A stretch of 64,000 nt of DNA, from contig CM077644.1 of the NCBI GenBank assembly GCA_039707465.1, positions 101,603,875-101,667,874 on the forward strand, given 5' to 3'. Positions 15,401-25,099 of this stretch are shown one piece after another. The stretch's first letter is position 1. Each line of letters opens with the position of its first letter. The notes under the pieces are model-generated. The model was not told the origin of the DNA, did no database searches, and saw only the letters and a program-made list of their open reading frames with translations. Origin of the DNA: Rhabdophis nuchalis (Eukaryota > Chordata > Lepidosauria > Squamata > Natricidae). Both the position numbers and the translations under genes were made by a program.

Positions 15401-15500
15401 AATTCTGTGAATTACAACTACATTGATCTCTATGTTGTAGATCTCCATCATAAGGCAAATCTTCTTGCTCATTGTCAGTATTGTCTTCAGAGTAAAGCAT
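190..15500 (-). CDS. AKNAD1: AKNAD1 (AKNA domain containing 1), multi-exon, 3' end outside the window
   Basis: Coding exons on the minus strand, in transcript order: 15500-14520, 13275-13213, 11424-11283, 11192-11050, 10953-10894, 8759-8626, 7896 to about 7746 or 7731, 7389-7220, 5891-5797, 5269-5172, 825-744 and 337-190. All have ag/gt borders. Phase is continuous throughout except between 5797 and 5269. The identity rests on stretches resembling mammalian AKNAD1 as I recall it: QEDLPYDGDL near the N-terminus, a coiled-coil-like part (exons at 11192-8626), then KVEGEIFKL and DIKEKIEK in the exon starting at 7896. The protein family is poorly characterised; it shares a domain with the centrosomal protein AKNA, so no function is claimed here. 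The last visible exon ends in phase 0 at a gtaaga donor, so the C-terminal exons lie left of position 1. The position next to GPSM2 matches mammalian synteny. Confidence 0.88.
383..510. repeat. Compound microsatellite (GA)n, (AAT)n, (ATC)n, (ATT)n
   Basis: A GA-rich run (383-412) is followed by AAT units, then about twelve ATC/CAT units and about ten ATT units. The AAT block on the left and the ATT block on the right are reverse complements, so the tract could fold on itself. It lies in an AKNAD1 intron. Confidence 0.9.
1926..2064 (+). mobile_element. CR1 LINE 3'-end fragment
   Basis: The segment contains the diagnostic sauropsid CR1 3' sequence (ttggactagaggacttcaag, then a pyrimidine-rich end 'ctcttccagctctattctg'). 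It is heavily 5'-truncated and diverged, with no coding capacity. It lies inside an AKNAD1 intron. Confidence 0.75.
2070..3580. other. AT-rich AKNAD1 intron without recognised features
   Basis: I see no exon with matching splice borders and phase here, and no recognisable transposon. A short imperfect repeat of 'ccatgatggat' occurs near 2381-2403. The preceding stretch 1000-1925 is equally plain. Confidence 0.5.
3580..4914. mobile_element. TIR DNA transposon, family A copy 1 (GTAG/GAGA core)
   Basis: Inverted ends: left 'ctgtatttttcggagtataa' followed by gacgcacc, right ggtgcgtcttatac...aaaaatacggta, with flanking TA dinucleotides (3580-3581 and 4913-4914). After the left end comes 'caggttttgaagaggcaa', then about 600 bp of degenerate GTAG, GATA and GAGA units (3640-4250). 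A unique arm follows with an internally duplicated 'gggggcttgcagagtgctcc' region (4490-4665). No transposase was found. The long frames through the core read as repetitive YLSTVFLSLS peptides and are artefacts of the repeat. The family is non-autonomous. The TA flanks suggest a Tc1/mariner-like or other TA-targeting superfamily, but I do not assign one. Confidence 0.85.
7731..8759 (-). CDS. AKNAD1: AKNAD1 exon pair encoding the coiled-coil and KVEGEIFKL segment
   Basis: The exon at 8759-8626 encodes a heptad-like, Q/E/L-rich helix (LLKEQLEQLEHNYVATKEKH) ending in FDPNR. The arginine codon is split across the next exon, which starts at 7896 and reads RKVEGEIFKLGMFLDDIKEK. This is the best conserved block of the gene in the window and the clearest evidence for AKNAD1. 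The donor of the second exon is uncertain. A gtaagt at 7727 would create an immediate TAG with the next exon. A donor at GCG|gtaatc (7746) or CCC|gtattt (7731) keeps the frame open. Confidence 0.85.
9637..10329 (+). mobile_element. L2-clade LINE 3' fragment (end of reverse transcriptase plus (AAAT)n tail)
   Basis: An open stretch at 9731-10102 encodes the conserved end of L2/CR1-group reverse transcriptases: ELHWLPVAFRVRFKVL, IFKALHG, GPSYLQD, PTLWNDLPPDIR and KTHLF, closing at a TAA. Upstream, 'ctactgtaatgctctctaca' matches the familiar YCNALY segment in another frame, so the copy is mutated. Downstream, 'ccctgagtcccttcggggag' and a run of aaat units form the usual tail. The element is 5'-truncated. 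It lies in the AKNAD1 intron between the exons at 8759 and 10894. Confidence 0.82.
10530..10805 (-). mobile_element. CR1 LINE 3' fragment, antisense
   Basis: The reverse complement gives the CR1 3' region (agtcccctgctcaagcagg on the plus strand, with the phrase for 'cctccagtgttggagcaggt'). It is diverged and 5'-truncated, and ends about 90 bp from the AKNAD1 exon at 10894. Confidence 0.75.
11577..11632. repeat. (CT)n followed by palindromic (TATATG)n/(CATATA)n
   Basis: CT dinucleotides run into gtatatgtatatgtat, then atacatatacatatacat. The two halves are reverse complements. The tract directly precedes the first of two tRNA-derived SINEs. Confidence 0.85.
11636..11795 (+). mobile_element. 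tRNA-derived SINE, copy 1
   Basis: The head carries pol III promoter-like boxes: A box tggcttggtgg (11645-11655) and B box ggttcaaatcc (11689-11699). A non-tRNA body follows (gggtatggctagctgatgag). It ends before a (TA)n tract. It is not a tRNA gene, because no anticodon or acceptor stem closes. It resembles the squamate Sauria-type SINEs, but the family name is tentative. Confidence 0.75.
12016..12222 (+). mobile_element. tRNA-derived SINE, copy 2, with (AC)n/(GT)n tail
   Basis: This has the same head and body as the SINE 370 bp upstream, with B box ggttcaattcc at 12068-12078. It ends in about 12 AC units followed by acgtgtgtgtgtgtgtg, an inverted AC/GT pair that can form a hairpin. The two copies differ at scattered positions, so they are either separate insertions of one subfamily or an old segmental duplication. 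Confidence 0.75.
12313..12388. repeat. Near-perfect 76-bp palindrome
   Basis: The left arm is 12313-12350 and the right arm 12351-12388. They are reverse complements over 38 bp with one mismatch and no spacer. The centre is ttattttatatataaaataa. It lies in the AKNAD1 intron between 11424 and 13213. It does not match the ends of any other repeat seen in the window. Confidence 0.9.
14520..15500 (-). CDS. AKNAD1: AKNAD1 first coding exon (large, acidic N-terminal part)
   Basis: An uninterrupted frame of 327 codons begins at the ATG at 15500-15498 and ends at a donor, GAG|gtagat, at 14520/14519. The ATG has G at -3. The frame runs upstream for seven more codons to a TAA, so the 5' UTR must join within or before this exon. 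The product is rich in D, E, S and N, with no membrane segment, and looks mostly disordered. Short matches to mammalian AKNAD1 are QEDLPYDGDL, SDVLLRHF, ETIPEISFTDSF and a late segment with SPKVKELK. The exon is long compared with the 60-170 nt exons downstream, which is also how I remember the human gene being arranged. Confidence 0.85.
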
Positions 15501-16949
15501 ATCAAATAATATACTATTCACTTACTTTTCATATAGTGAATGTTGTTATATTGAAATTACTTCTATTTTGATCATTTTCTGCATGATTTCAAGCTCTGTA
15601 AGATTTGAGAGCACAAATTCAATTATCTGAGTTATGAATAAGAAGACAATTAAATATTGTAAATCTTCCATTTCCTTTCTGTAAAAATTTTATAGACTCA
15701 TCATTTGATGTTTGCATTTGTTCCAAAAAAGTCTATATGATAACCCAAGGATCTAGTTTGGGTTGAAAGGAAAATATACCTACAATGCACATCAGAACAA
15801 TTATATAATCTATGTCAACTGAATTACAGATTCACATGTGATTAAAAATTAGACACATACAAAATAGTGGTTTTATATAAAATTTCCTCCAGCATTCCTA
15901 CTTTCTATATAAATCAACTCATCAATGTGCTAATTTTGAAATACACCAGGATAACAAATTTTTATTTGAATCTAGGTCATAATTATAAAGTGCAAACAAA
16001 CTTAATATTAACATCTGAATTCTTGTTTTAAGACATTTTAATATTTCTTCCAATACACATATTCTCCAAATAAGTCACTCTGAACATATATGTGCATAGT
16101 GCTAATAACTTCAATATATACAAAAAATAAGACATTTCATTAGATTATAAAAAATAGAAATTATATACTGTATATATCACATAATGGCAAACAAATAATG
16201 AACCTTTATACTTACATACTATAGGGAAATATTTAATTTTCAAGAAATAAAGATTGTTATTGCAAGCAAAATAAAAATCCTTACACAGCTTTCTCTAATC
16301 TAGTTCAGTTGTAACCAAAATATAAGCCTCTTCTTTATTAGGTGTATTTTATTTCGTCATTTGTAACTGTATACTGAACACAGCTGACCTGGAGAAGTAC
16401 AATATCTTTAATAATGCAACAATTCATCTTGTTACTTGCTTCTTTGATCCTGCTATTATTCAGTGATAGCATAAAGGGAATAAAGAGTAACAAGTCAACA
16501 TTTTGAAAGCCTGAAATTAAGCTTAAGCTATTTATAAAGTAATGTTTATTTTCACTGGGACAGATTCTATGTGTTTATAAGTGAAACATAACATTTGAGG
16601 CTCTCATAAACATGTCTATCTGCATGTAAGAACTTTAAATAATTTATTTGTGAAAATTAATTATTTACTTCCTACTCCAGACACCATCTGGGACTACTTC
16701 CTAAGATCATGAGCAGACCTCTGCACCATAAGGCCTTCATGAATTATCTCTAGATAGGTAATTTCTAGGAATATAGATTTAGCAGTTGTAAAGGGATGAC
16801 ATCACTGGGCATTCCTGCCACAATTTGAAAATCCTTTTAAAATATAGTTTTCTTAATTATTTTACTGCTTGTTTTAGTGAAATACAATCTTCTCATAAAA
16901 CAATGGCTTGCACACTAAAAAGCACTTATTACCAACAGATATGATAGAA
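15501..16949. other. AT-rich stretch upstream of the AKNAD1 start codon
   Basis: No exon, CpG-rich block or clear transposon was seen here. It is either AKNAD1 5' UTR intron or flank. Because the sequence near 15500 is not CpG-rich, the AKNAD1 promoter is probably elsewhere, perhaps at the 22-kb island. Confidence 0.45.
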
Positions 16950-17510
16950 CAGTGATGGCTAACCTTTTTGTTGTTGGGTGCTAAAAATCCGAAGGCAGGT
17001 GTGCAATAGTGTATGCGCATGCCACCACTCATAATGCAAAGTGCGCCCCCATATGCACATGTGCACACAATCCCCCCCCCCCACACACACACCATACTGC
17101 TTGCCTTCAAGCTGAGCTTGGTATTTCCTCCCGGGGGGGCTGTGGGAGGCGGTTTTTGCCCTCCCCAGGCTCCAAGAAAACCTCCAGAGCCTGGAGCGAG
17201 TGGAAAATGGGCCCAACAGGCCAACCAGAAGTTTGGAAATGGATCGTGAAGCCTGAGGAGGGCGAAAACAGCCTCCCTTGACACCCAATAAGCCAGAAAT
17301 GGATTGCTTCCAAACTTCCGGTAGTCCCATTGGGGCCATTTTTTGCCCTCCTCAGGCTCCGGAGGCTTTCCTGAAGCCCAGGGAGGGCGTAAATGACCTC
17401 TCCTCGCCTTCCAGAAGGCTGAAAATCAGCTGGCCGCCGTGCACATGCACGCTGGAGTTAACAGCTTGCATACCACCTGTGACACGCATGCCATAGGTTC
17501 ACTATCATGG
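16950..17510. mobile_element. hAT-type non-autonomous element with 8-bp target duplication
   Basis: It begins cagtgatggctaacc and ends ggttcactatcatgg, an imperfect inverted pair. The flanks tgatagaa (16942-16949) and tgctagaa (17511-17518) differ at one base and fit an 8-bp hAT target duplication. The interior is GC-rich, with C and A/C runs. Its short frames are not genes. Confidence 0.8.
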
Positions 17511-17518
17511 TGCTAGAA

Positions 17519-18232
17519 CATGCAATCTGAGAATGAACAAAGAAACACTATATTTGTTCCCACTATAATCTGTCCCCTTTTTGGCAATGTAAAGTATAAT
17601 TTTCTCCTAAAGTGGAAAGTAGCAATCTGATAAGCGTTCAGCTGTTATAAAGCAGTTTTGCTGTACTATAAAGTATAAAATAAGCCTTGTGTATACACTG
17701 TTATTTGACAAGGTATAATAGAAAAGTTTCATATAAAGAAGACTGAAATAAAAGTGATGCCTTGCACCTAGGCATACATTTTCTCCCTTTGAACATTTAG
17801 CAGAACAAATAGGCTGATTACATTTGCCACTATCCAATGCATGCCCTATGATAGACACAATTTGTCTATCACCAGCATGCAAATAGGGTAGCCCTTTTCA
17901 TCTGAAGGAATGTTTTAGGAATTAAAAACTGCATTTCTTGACAGTTACGTTTTTCTAATTAAAGAGCAAATGAAGCTGTTTTTCTGTCAGCTACATTTGA
18001 AAAAACTTAAAATTCCTTTCAATTTGTTATTAATATTTGAGATACAAAGCTCATATACACAGTGAGAAACTGATGGTTGTGCACATTAAGGAACCCTAAT
18101 ATTTAAATCTATTTGTATGTACATATAGTTGGGCAAAAATATACTGACTTGGCAAGAGGCCAGAAAATTTTATCTATCCCTACTTGAAATAAAGGGAGTG
18201 TTCAAACATGCTGAATCAGGATTTGTTTATTA
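17519..18232. other. AT-rich intergenic stretch, nothing recognised
   Basis: No splice-bounded exon or repeat family was identified between the hAT MITE and the larger hAT element. Confidence 0.45.
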
Positions 18233-18240
18233 GGCGTCAC

Positions 18241-20202
18241 CAGAGGCGTAGCGTGGGGGGTGCAGCGGGTGCCGGCCGCACCGGGCGCAACATCTGGGGG
18301 GGCGCGCACGGGGAGGGATGATCACGTCTCCTTTCGTGTGAATCGTGTCCGTCCCGGTGGGTTTGTTTGATCCCCGCGTTTGTTTGTTTGTTTGTCCTTC
18401 GGGGGTTTCGAAAAGTTTTTGCGATCGGAGGGGGAGGGAGGGAACGAAGCGCCGTTTCAGTTGCTCTCCAAGAGCGTGAAAGAAGGGGGGGGAAAACAAC
18501 AGCTGGAGCTCCCCGCTCGTCCTGCAGAGCCAGCCGCCAACCTTAACGTCACCCTGGGAGGAGGCGGAGTGGAGCAAAGTCTCCAACTCCTTGCCGAGTT
18601 TTCTCTCTCTCCCCCCCTCCCCCTTTTACGATTGCACACACACGCAACCCCCTCTCCGCCAAAACTCTCGGCGACGCCTGTTCAAAGGCTGAAAGCGCCA
18701 CGGCGCTGTTCTCCTCCCCTCTCAGTTAGAGAACCCCGAACAATGAGGAGGAGTTTGAGGGGTGGGGGTGGACGAAAGAGCGAGCCGATGTTTTAATTAA
18801 GATTCTCAGGGCAGGGGAGGAGAAAAGAGGTTTCTCTGCGAGGAAGGAAGGAAACCAGGAGGGTTGGAGGAACGGAGGCGCTTCCCTCAGAGCCGAGTTT
18901 CAGCTTTGCCGCTGCCTCTGCTACGCGCAGAGAAGTTGAGCAAACAGAAACGTGGTGGCTTGCACACACGGCAGCCGCTGCTCTGATTCATTGGGGCTTG
19001 AAGCTCGCCCGAAGGAGGACAGAGAGGAGGCAGAGGAGGAAGGTGTTGGCTGCCTCCAGCCCCAGGGAGGAGAGCGTGTCGCCTACAGCCTCCCCTTTGC
19101 CAGAGAGCACAGTCCCAGCTCGCCCGAGTGGCGCGAGTCTTGCCCGCCTCACGCGCTCCGAGAGGGAGCCGGCACGCGCTTCGGTCCCCCTCTGAGCAGC
19201 GCCGCAGAGAGCGCTCTCCCCGCCCGCTCGCCGAGTGTCGTTGCTGGAGTTGATAAAAGAAAAGAATGTGCTGCCAATTTAAAAGCAAAAAGGACAAATG
19301 GCGTGCATGGTTTTGCAACCTTTATATCTTAAAAGGCCATAGGTTTGTATTGTAAATGTCACTGTAACTTAGTAAGTAGAGGGGATGTGATCATACATTT
19401 TGTAAATCCCCTTTAATAACAGAATAAAAAAAGAAAGGTCACGTGTCCACTGGAGACACATTAGTATACATTGAACACACATGTGTTTTAGATAGATGAC
19501 AGATGAAATAAGTTTCTGTAGTTTTTTCACTTGGAAAGGCAACAGTAAAATGTGCTGATTAGAAACCACTGTTTCTACCTTAAGATGTTAAACCAAAATC
19601 ATCAATTTACAACTTCTCATGATTTGGACCACCCCAGGGAGACCTTTCTCTGCATGTCCACTCACAGTACTCACAGAAAATACCCATCACCACCTCTGTT
19701 TAGATTGCAACTTTCTGTTATGTTAAAATTTCAAGCATTTCAAGAGGTAGTGGGTCACCTATTTTGCATTATTCTCCTGCTTGTGTTTTAGTTTATCTCC
19801 GTATGCCTCTTTGTCAGATCACATCTAATTAGAGGATCAAGCACTACTCTTTAACACTAAGAACATAATGTAATCTTGATATGATGGTTGTGAGACGACA
19901 TATAATAGCATGGCCCATGCTAGGTTACTACATTTGTAGATTTGTATTCATAGACCTGCTGAAAATGTGGAGAATGTGTAATGCATGTTCGCACTCAATA
20001 AAGTGTTTGAAAATAAACTTGTATTTAGATGCATTTTACTTTAATTACATCAGTATTTTCATAACAAACAATACATGTGCTTAGGGGGTAAGGGTTTCTT
20101 TAACTAATCTAGTGGAAGAGACTCGAGTGCTAAAATCCACGGGTTAGGGGGCGCAAATTACTTGCCTTGCCCCGGGTGCTGACAACCCACGCTACGCCAC
20201 TG
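18241..20202. mobile_element. hAT-type element carrying a captured CpG-rich segment (Pack-type)
   Basis: The ends are cagaggcgtagcgtggg and cccacgctacgccactg, inverted repeats with one mismatch. They are flanked by a perfect 8-bp duplication, ggcgtcac, at 18233-18240 and 20203-20210, which is diagnostic of hAT insertion. The 1962-bp body encodes no transposase. From about 18300 to 19260 it is strongly GC- and CpG-rich, with features of a host CpG-island promoter or 5' UTR. The composition drops sharply after 19265, and aataaa occurs near 19996. I infer that the element transduplicated part of another gene. The donor gene was not recognised. Proof would be a matching locus elsewhere in the genome. 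Confidence 0.85.
19266..19355 (+). other. 29-codon ATG frame at the edge of the captured CpG-rich block
   Basis: The ATG has A at -3 and follows about 1 kb of GC-rich DNA exactly where composition turns AT-rich. The peptide begins MCCQFKSKKDKW and stops at TAA (19353-19355). It could be the start of the captured gene's first coding exon read into its intron, or chance. I recognise no family. Confidence 0.25.
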
Positions 20203-20210
20203 GGCGTCAC

Positions 20211-21290
20211 AGGTAAACTGATAAAAAGCAAATTTCAGAAACATTACATTCCCAGTGAAATACTTAAGGTATCTAGTAACTTATTTTAGCAATACAGTTA
20301 ATTTTCTGAATGAATGCAGAAATTGCATACAGTACTCACTGTAAGAAGGGATTATGAATCTTTGATACTTGTATCATAGGAAAATAATACATTGCATGGC
20401 TGAAGGGGATAACAAACAGTCTAGAATGTATGGCCTTTTAAGCATTTAATAATAGAGTTCTCTTATGTTAACCACACCCATGCCACAGATAAGTTGCACT
20501 ACTGCAGCCAGTTTTTCAGATGAACATGTTCTGGCTGTCAAGCAAGTATTAAATATGATTTTTCTGCCCCACCTTTTCCTGGGTGAATACATTTATTCTG
20601 AAATAGTGCCAAGAACTGTTGGTGAGTAACCGTGATTATTTTATTGCCACACTCTTTCTCTAGCCATACCAATTTCATTAACGTTCCTTCTGTAATTTAA
20701 AAGAAAAAAGAGCCAAAGTCCAAATATCTTCAGCTACACAGCTTCAGTGAATCCATTCTTCAGCATTAATTTAAGGTTTGCCAAGCTCATACTAGTACTT
20801 AAAAATTAACCCAACCCACTGAATCCATATTACTCATTACTAGGCCAAAATGCAAGTCGTTTGGTGGATCAGTGTTATGCAAACACAATATTTGTCTGAA
20901 ACTACCTCACAGGGTTACTGTTGAGGGAAAAGAAATTGGACAATAATATGCACATCACCTCGGGTTCCAAGAAAAGGCAGAATATGTATCCAGTGAATGA
21001 ACAAGAGAAGGCATGACTATAATACAATTCTTGAAAAGTGCTTATCTACTTTCTAGAAATAATCCTCTAAAAGGATTTGATAAGTGTATTGTACTGTATA
21101 TATTTAGCACACTTATTAAATTCGTCATCTTATAACTTTGAGTGGGCAACAGACCATAAATCCCTAAAGATATATAAATGAAATAATCATAAAAGATATA
21201 ACAAATGTATGCATGCCTAGAAGAACCCCATGTAACGATCAGTTGAAACCTAAAGCTAGTTTATATAGTAAGTTTGGGGGTGTGTGTATA
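20211..21290. other. AT-rich intergenic stretch, nothing recognised
   Basis: This lies between the Pack-type hAT element and the MITE cluster upstream of the GPSM2 CpG island. No coding or repeat signal was seen. Confidence 0.4.
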
Positions 21291-21530
21291 TTTCTCAACT
21301 CATATAGGTGATTGAAAACATGTCCCAAAGAATGGAGGCAAGCATATGCGCCTTCATTCGCAAATATACTCTCCAGTTTGGGTGAACTGATAGTGGTGGC
21401 TGCAGGAGGCTCTGCTCACCCACCACAGCGTAATGCGCAACATTCTGCGCATGCACAGATGAAGCGAGCATGCGTACACATGTGCTCCCATTTGCAAATT
21501 GGTAGAGAAGGTAAGTGAATCCCACCACTG

Positions 21531-21911
21531 CTTACAACCATAACTGAGCTCAAAATTTCTGTCGCTGAGACAATTGTTAAATGAGTTTTCCCCCATTTTA
21601 TGACCTTTCTTGCCATAGTTGTTAAATGTATCACTTCAGTTAAGTTAATGACAGTTGTGTTGTGTAAGTAAATCTGGCTTTCCCATTGATTTTGCTTGTC
21701 AGAAGTTTGCAAAAAGTGATCAAAAGACAATGGGACATTGCAAGTCATAAATACGAGTCAGTTGATAGCCTCTGAATTTTGATCATGTGACCAAAGACGT
21801 GCTGCAATGGTCGTGTGAAAGTGTCATAACTTACTTTTTTTTTCAGTGCCTTTATAATTTTGAACGGTCATTAAATGAACTGGTGTTAACTCGACGTCTA
21901 TCTGTACTTTG
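21531..21911. mobile_element. 'tacaggtagtc' MITE, left tip missing
   Basis: Typical internal phrases of this squamate MITE are present: 'ttacaaccataactgagctc', 'ccattttatgacctttcttg', gttgttaaatg, gaattttgatcatgtgacc and gaacggtcattaaatgaact. The left terminal bases are replaced by a segment ending gaatcccaccactg, which looks like the end of an hAT MITE (about 21290-21530). Confidence 0.7.
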
Positions 21912-22019
21912 CTCTCCCTGTGCAGGAGCCACCGAGCTCTCACATCAATAGTTTAAAAAAAAAGTGACGAAAGGGCGATCTATTCTACATCGCATGATCC
22001 TGTCAATACACATAAGTAA

Positions 22020-22760
22020 CCATCCTCTCCTTTCCTGCGAACCCTTCCCATCCCCGGAACCCGATGCGAGGGAAGCTGTCGCTTTAAATCTCTCTACCCC
22101 TCCCCTTGGAATATAAATCCAACCGTAGGCAAAGGGGGAGGACAGCGCTCGTCAACTTCACCCTCTTCTTCTGATTGGCCAATGCAAAAGATGCCATGGG
22201 GAGCATGGCGGGCGGAACAAGCGCCGGATTAAAAGACAAGACGGCTGCGAGGCGCGTGCGCTGTGCGGCGCGAGCGCGCGGATGGCCGTTTTTTTTCCCC
22301 CTCCCCCCCCCCCCGCTCTCCTCGTCACGCAAGGAGGCGGAGGGGGAGCGCCCTTGACTGGGCAGGTGAAAAGCAAAAGTGGGGAGCCTCTCCCTTTCTG
22401 GCTCTCCGGAGGGGGTGGGTTGGAATTTTCGCGACGACGGTGTTGTGAGCTCCGGAGACCGAAGGGAGAGTCGCCTGCTTGCTATCCGAGGCAGCTTGGA
22501 ATGAAAGTGAGCGAAAAGGAATCCCCTTCGTGGGCACCGCTGAGCCTGGTATAAATGGGGAGTGTGCCAGCGGCCTGTTTGTGTGCGTGGAGGGGGAAAA
22601 AAAAACGAGGGAAAAGGCAAGCCGCCCCCTGAAGACAGTGGGGAGGACGGCTGCCCGTGTTTGGGAGTCCGCACAGTTAAAAGGGGAGCCATTTTGAAAG
22701 AAAACCATACCGGGAGGTGGGGGGCAGGCAAGGATTCGCGTGAGTTTTGCTAGGAATGGG
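22020..22760 (+). promoter_or_regulatory. GPSM2: CpG-island promoter, probable first noncoding exon of GPSM2
   Basis: The block is strongly GC/CpG-rich amid AT-rich DNA. It contains the perfect palindrome attggccaat (22174-22183, a CCAAT box on both strands, NF-Y type) and gcgcgtgcgc near 22252-22261, which resembles an NRF-1 site. A good donor, ttcgc|gtgagt, lies near 22738. It would end a noncoding first exon that could splice to the GPSM2 exon at 28544. AKNAD1 lies on the opposite strand to the left, so the island could be bidirectional. The exon call is inference and no transcript was available. Confidence 0.7.
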
Positions 22761-23009
22761 CTGCATTTTGATTAGTCAGATGCTCCTCGGGGGCGGGGGG
22801 AATACGGTTTACCCTTATTTAGGGAGATAGGCATTATCCCTGTAAGGGAAAAAAAAGTATGCCAAAATGAGACAAATTGAAGGCTATGTGCCTCGTACAT
22901 TTTCGGTGAAAAATCATCAGAGAATTCTCTCTCATTAATGCTGGCACGACTTATCTTTTTTGCTCTGGAAATGATTTATAGTTATGTTGTCTTCTGAAAG
23001 CTGGCGCCG

Positions 23010-23026
23010 CCCCCCCCCCCCCCCCC
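23010..23026. repeat. Run of 17 C
   Basis: An uninterrupted poly-C tract (poly-G on the minus strand) lies just downstream of the GPSM2 CpG island. It is likely length-variable and error-prone in sequencing. The rest of 22760-23514 shows nothing else. Confidence 0.85.
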
Positions 23027-23514
23027 TCAGTATTAAAAAAATTGGGGGCCCGGGATGACCTGGCTTGGATGGATGTTATGACAGGATGTTTTTAAGATCC
23101 AACAGAGGTTTTTACCATTTCTCTCGCACGGATTGCTTAATAGCGTTCTCTTACTGTATAGTTCTTATTTTTTGGATTGAAAACTTGTGTAGCATTAGAT
23201 TCTTCTTTCATTGTTAAGTTGTTGGTGTAGTTGGAGTTGTGGCAAAGCCATATTTTCAGCACTTTTGGCCAGCAGATAAAAACACTAATGCAGAAGATGA
23301 TACATAGGTTTGATTTTCTATTAAGAATTTGCTATTCAGAAGTTATTAAGAAACCTAGTGAAGCTTGTTGCCAATCCTTAAAGCTCTGGACTACCTTGTA
23401 ATTTTTTAATGTATTTTTTTTATAAAAATAAAAACAAAAATGAATGCAAACTTGACTAAGAAAAAAAAACAGAAAGCTAAAAGCACAAAAAATGAAATAA
23501 AAAATACAAAGAAG

Positions 23515-24232
23515 TACAGGTAATCTTTGCTTAAAACCATTCATTCAGCATCAGAAATTATCACACTGAACAAAGGAACTTACCAACTCTCTTGAAGTTA
23601 TGATGGTTGTAGCATTTCCATGATTACATTGATTATGACCTGGAGGCTTGGTTACCTGTTCACACATACAACTAGTTGCCAACCACTCTGCGATCATGTG
23701 ATTGCCACTTGCTATCTTTCCCACCAGCTTCCCCAAAAAGTCAATAGGGAAGCTGGCAGAAAAGGTTGCTACCACTACCGAGTGGACTTTCCCAGATTTC
23801 TGGGAATTGGCTGGAAAAGTCCAAGCAGAATTTTGGCATAGAGTGTTTGCATCATGATGCATTTGTAATGTGCTTGGATTTTGGGATGGATGCAGTGTGG
23901 GGTCGTTTTGCTGTCACCTCTCAAGAAACAAGAGTGAGTTCTCTTATCTCTTGAGGGCTGGCTGTAAACGCCCCATGTTGCAAACACTGCTAAGATCCTC
24001 CTTGGATTTCAGAATAGACATTTTTCAGCCAGTCTTTTTAACAGTGATAGGGTTGCCTTCTGGAGGGATTAGCCCCCATCCCCTCATAGGAGTCAGTATG
24101 TCCAGCAGGCAGATTTTTAACCCAGGAGTGCAGGGTTGGTTGTTGCATCAAGTAACACACATCTTGCCTAACTGCTTTCCTCAATGACTGAAGATTTCAG
24201 TCTCAATTGTTTTAAGTCAAGGACTACCTGTA
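23515..24232. mobile_element. 'tacaggtagtc' MITE, complete ends
   Basis: The left end tacaggtaatctttgcttaa and the right end ttaagtcaaggactacctgta are inverted repeats that start and end with TA. The interior is diverged. It lies in the GPSM2 5' UTR intron. Confidence 0.75.
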
Positions 24233-24704
24233 GCTTCCAAGTTTTTTTACAGCAGTTATAAATACAGCTATAAATTTATCTCTGAACTTTAAAGGTTACA
24301 ACGTAAGTCTCTTCTTTTTATAATGTATCTTGTCCAATAATCAAAATCATACATTTTCAAAACCAAAACAAAGTATGTTTTTCTATTTTATGCAAAAAAT
24401 CTATGAGGGGTTTTCAGTTAGCAATAAATGTAGTCATTTGTATTTTTACTGTTTTTAGTTATGCAAGAAGTCAACTTACCTATGTTAGCAAGTTCCATCA
24501 TCTTTACCAACTCCTTCTCGGATGTGGGTAATGGTGAATCTTGCTATCTCTATGCATACAATAATGTCTCTGCAATTATACAAAAAAATGAAGTTCCTTG
24601 ATTTTTTTCCAGCTGTTTGGCCAATCACAAAAGAAAAAAAATATGGTCTCAATTGTGTGTAGATCTTTAAAATCCTCTAATTCAATATATTTGATTTTTT
24701 TTGT

Positions 24705-25095
24705 TGATTTTATTGAATTTATACCCCGCCCTTCTCCAAACGGACCCAGGGCGGCGCATAGGCATATTAAAAAACATACAAACATATAAAACTTTTTTAA
24801 AAAAACTTATTCAACTAAAAAACCTGTGCTAAAACCGAATTAAAATCCCCATTTTAAAACTATGAGTCAGAATTGGAGGCTACGCTAGGCCGGCTAGTTG
24901 AAATAGGTGTGTCTTCAGACAGTTGCGGAAGAGGCGGAGGTCGGAGATGGTACGGAGTTCAGGGGGTAAGTCGTTCCAAAGGGCTGGTCCCGCCACAGAG
25001 AAGGCTCTTCCCCTGGGTGTCGCCAGTCGGCATTGACCAGCCGACGGCACCCTGAGGAGGCCTTCTCTCTGGGAGCGTATCGGTCTGAGGGATGT
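24705..25095 (-). mobile_element. L2-type LINE tail, antisense
   Basis: Read on the minus strand it gives PIRSQREGL, GRAFSVAGPALWNDLPPELR, LFRNCLKTHLF and the usual stop. The 3' UTR then contains 'ccctgggtccgtttggagaa' in reverse complement and ends 'aaattcaataaaatc'. It splits an older L1 fragment to its right. Confidence 0.78.
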
Positions 25096-25099
25096 AATA

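Noticed and set aside
16874..17339. Overlapping frames of 90-136 codons on both strands
   Set aside because: They fall inside an hAT MITE with target duplications and show no domain.
18380..18796. 138-codon frame in the GC-rich part of the hAT element
   Set aside because: Low-complexity peptide in stop-poor GC-rich sequence. Better explained as captured 5' UTR or promoter.
22084..22731. Minus-strand frame of 215 codons over the CpG island
   Set aside because: CpG islands are poor in stop codons. The peptide is low-complexity P/R/S-rich and the region fits a promoter and noncoding exon.
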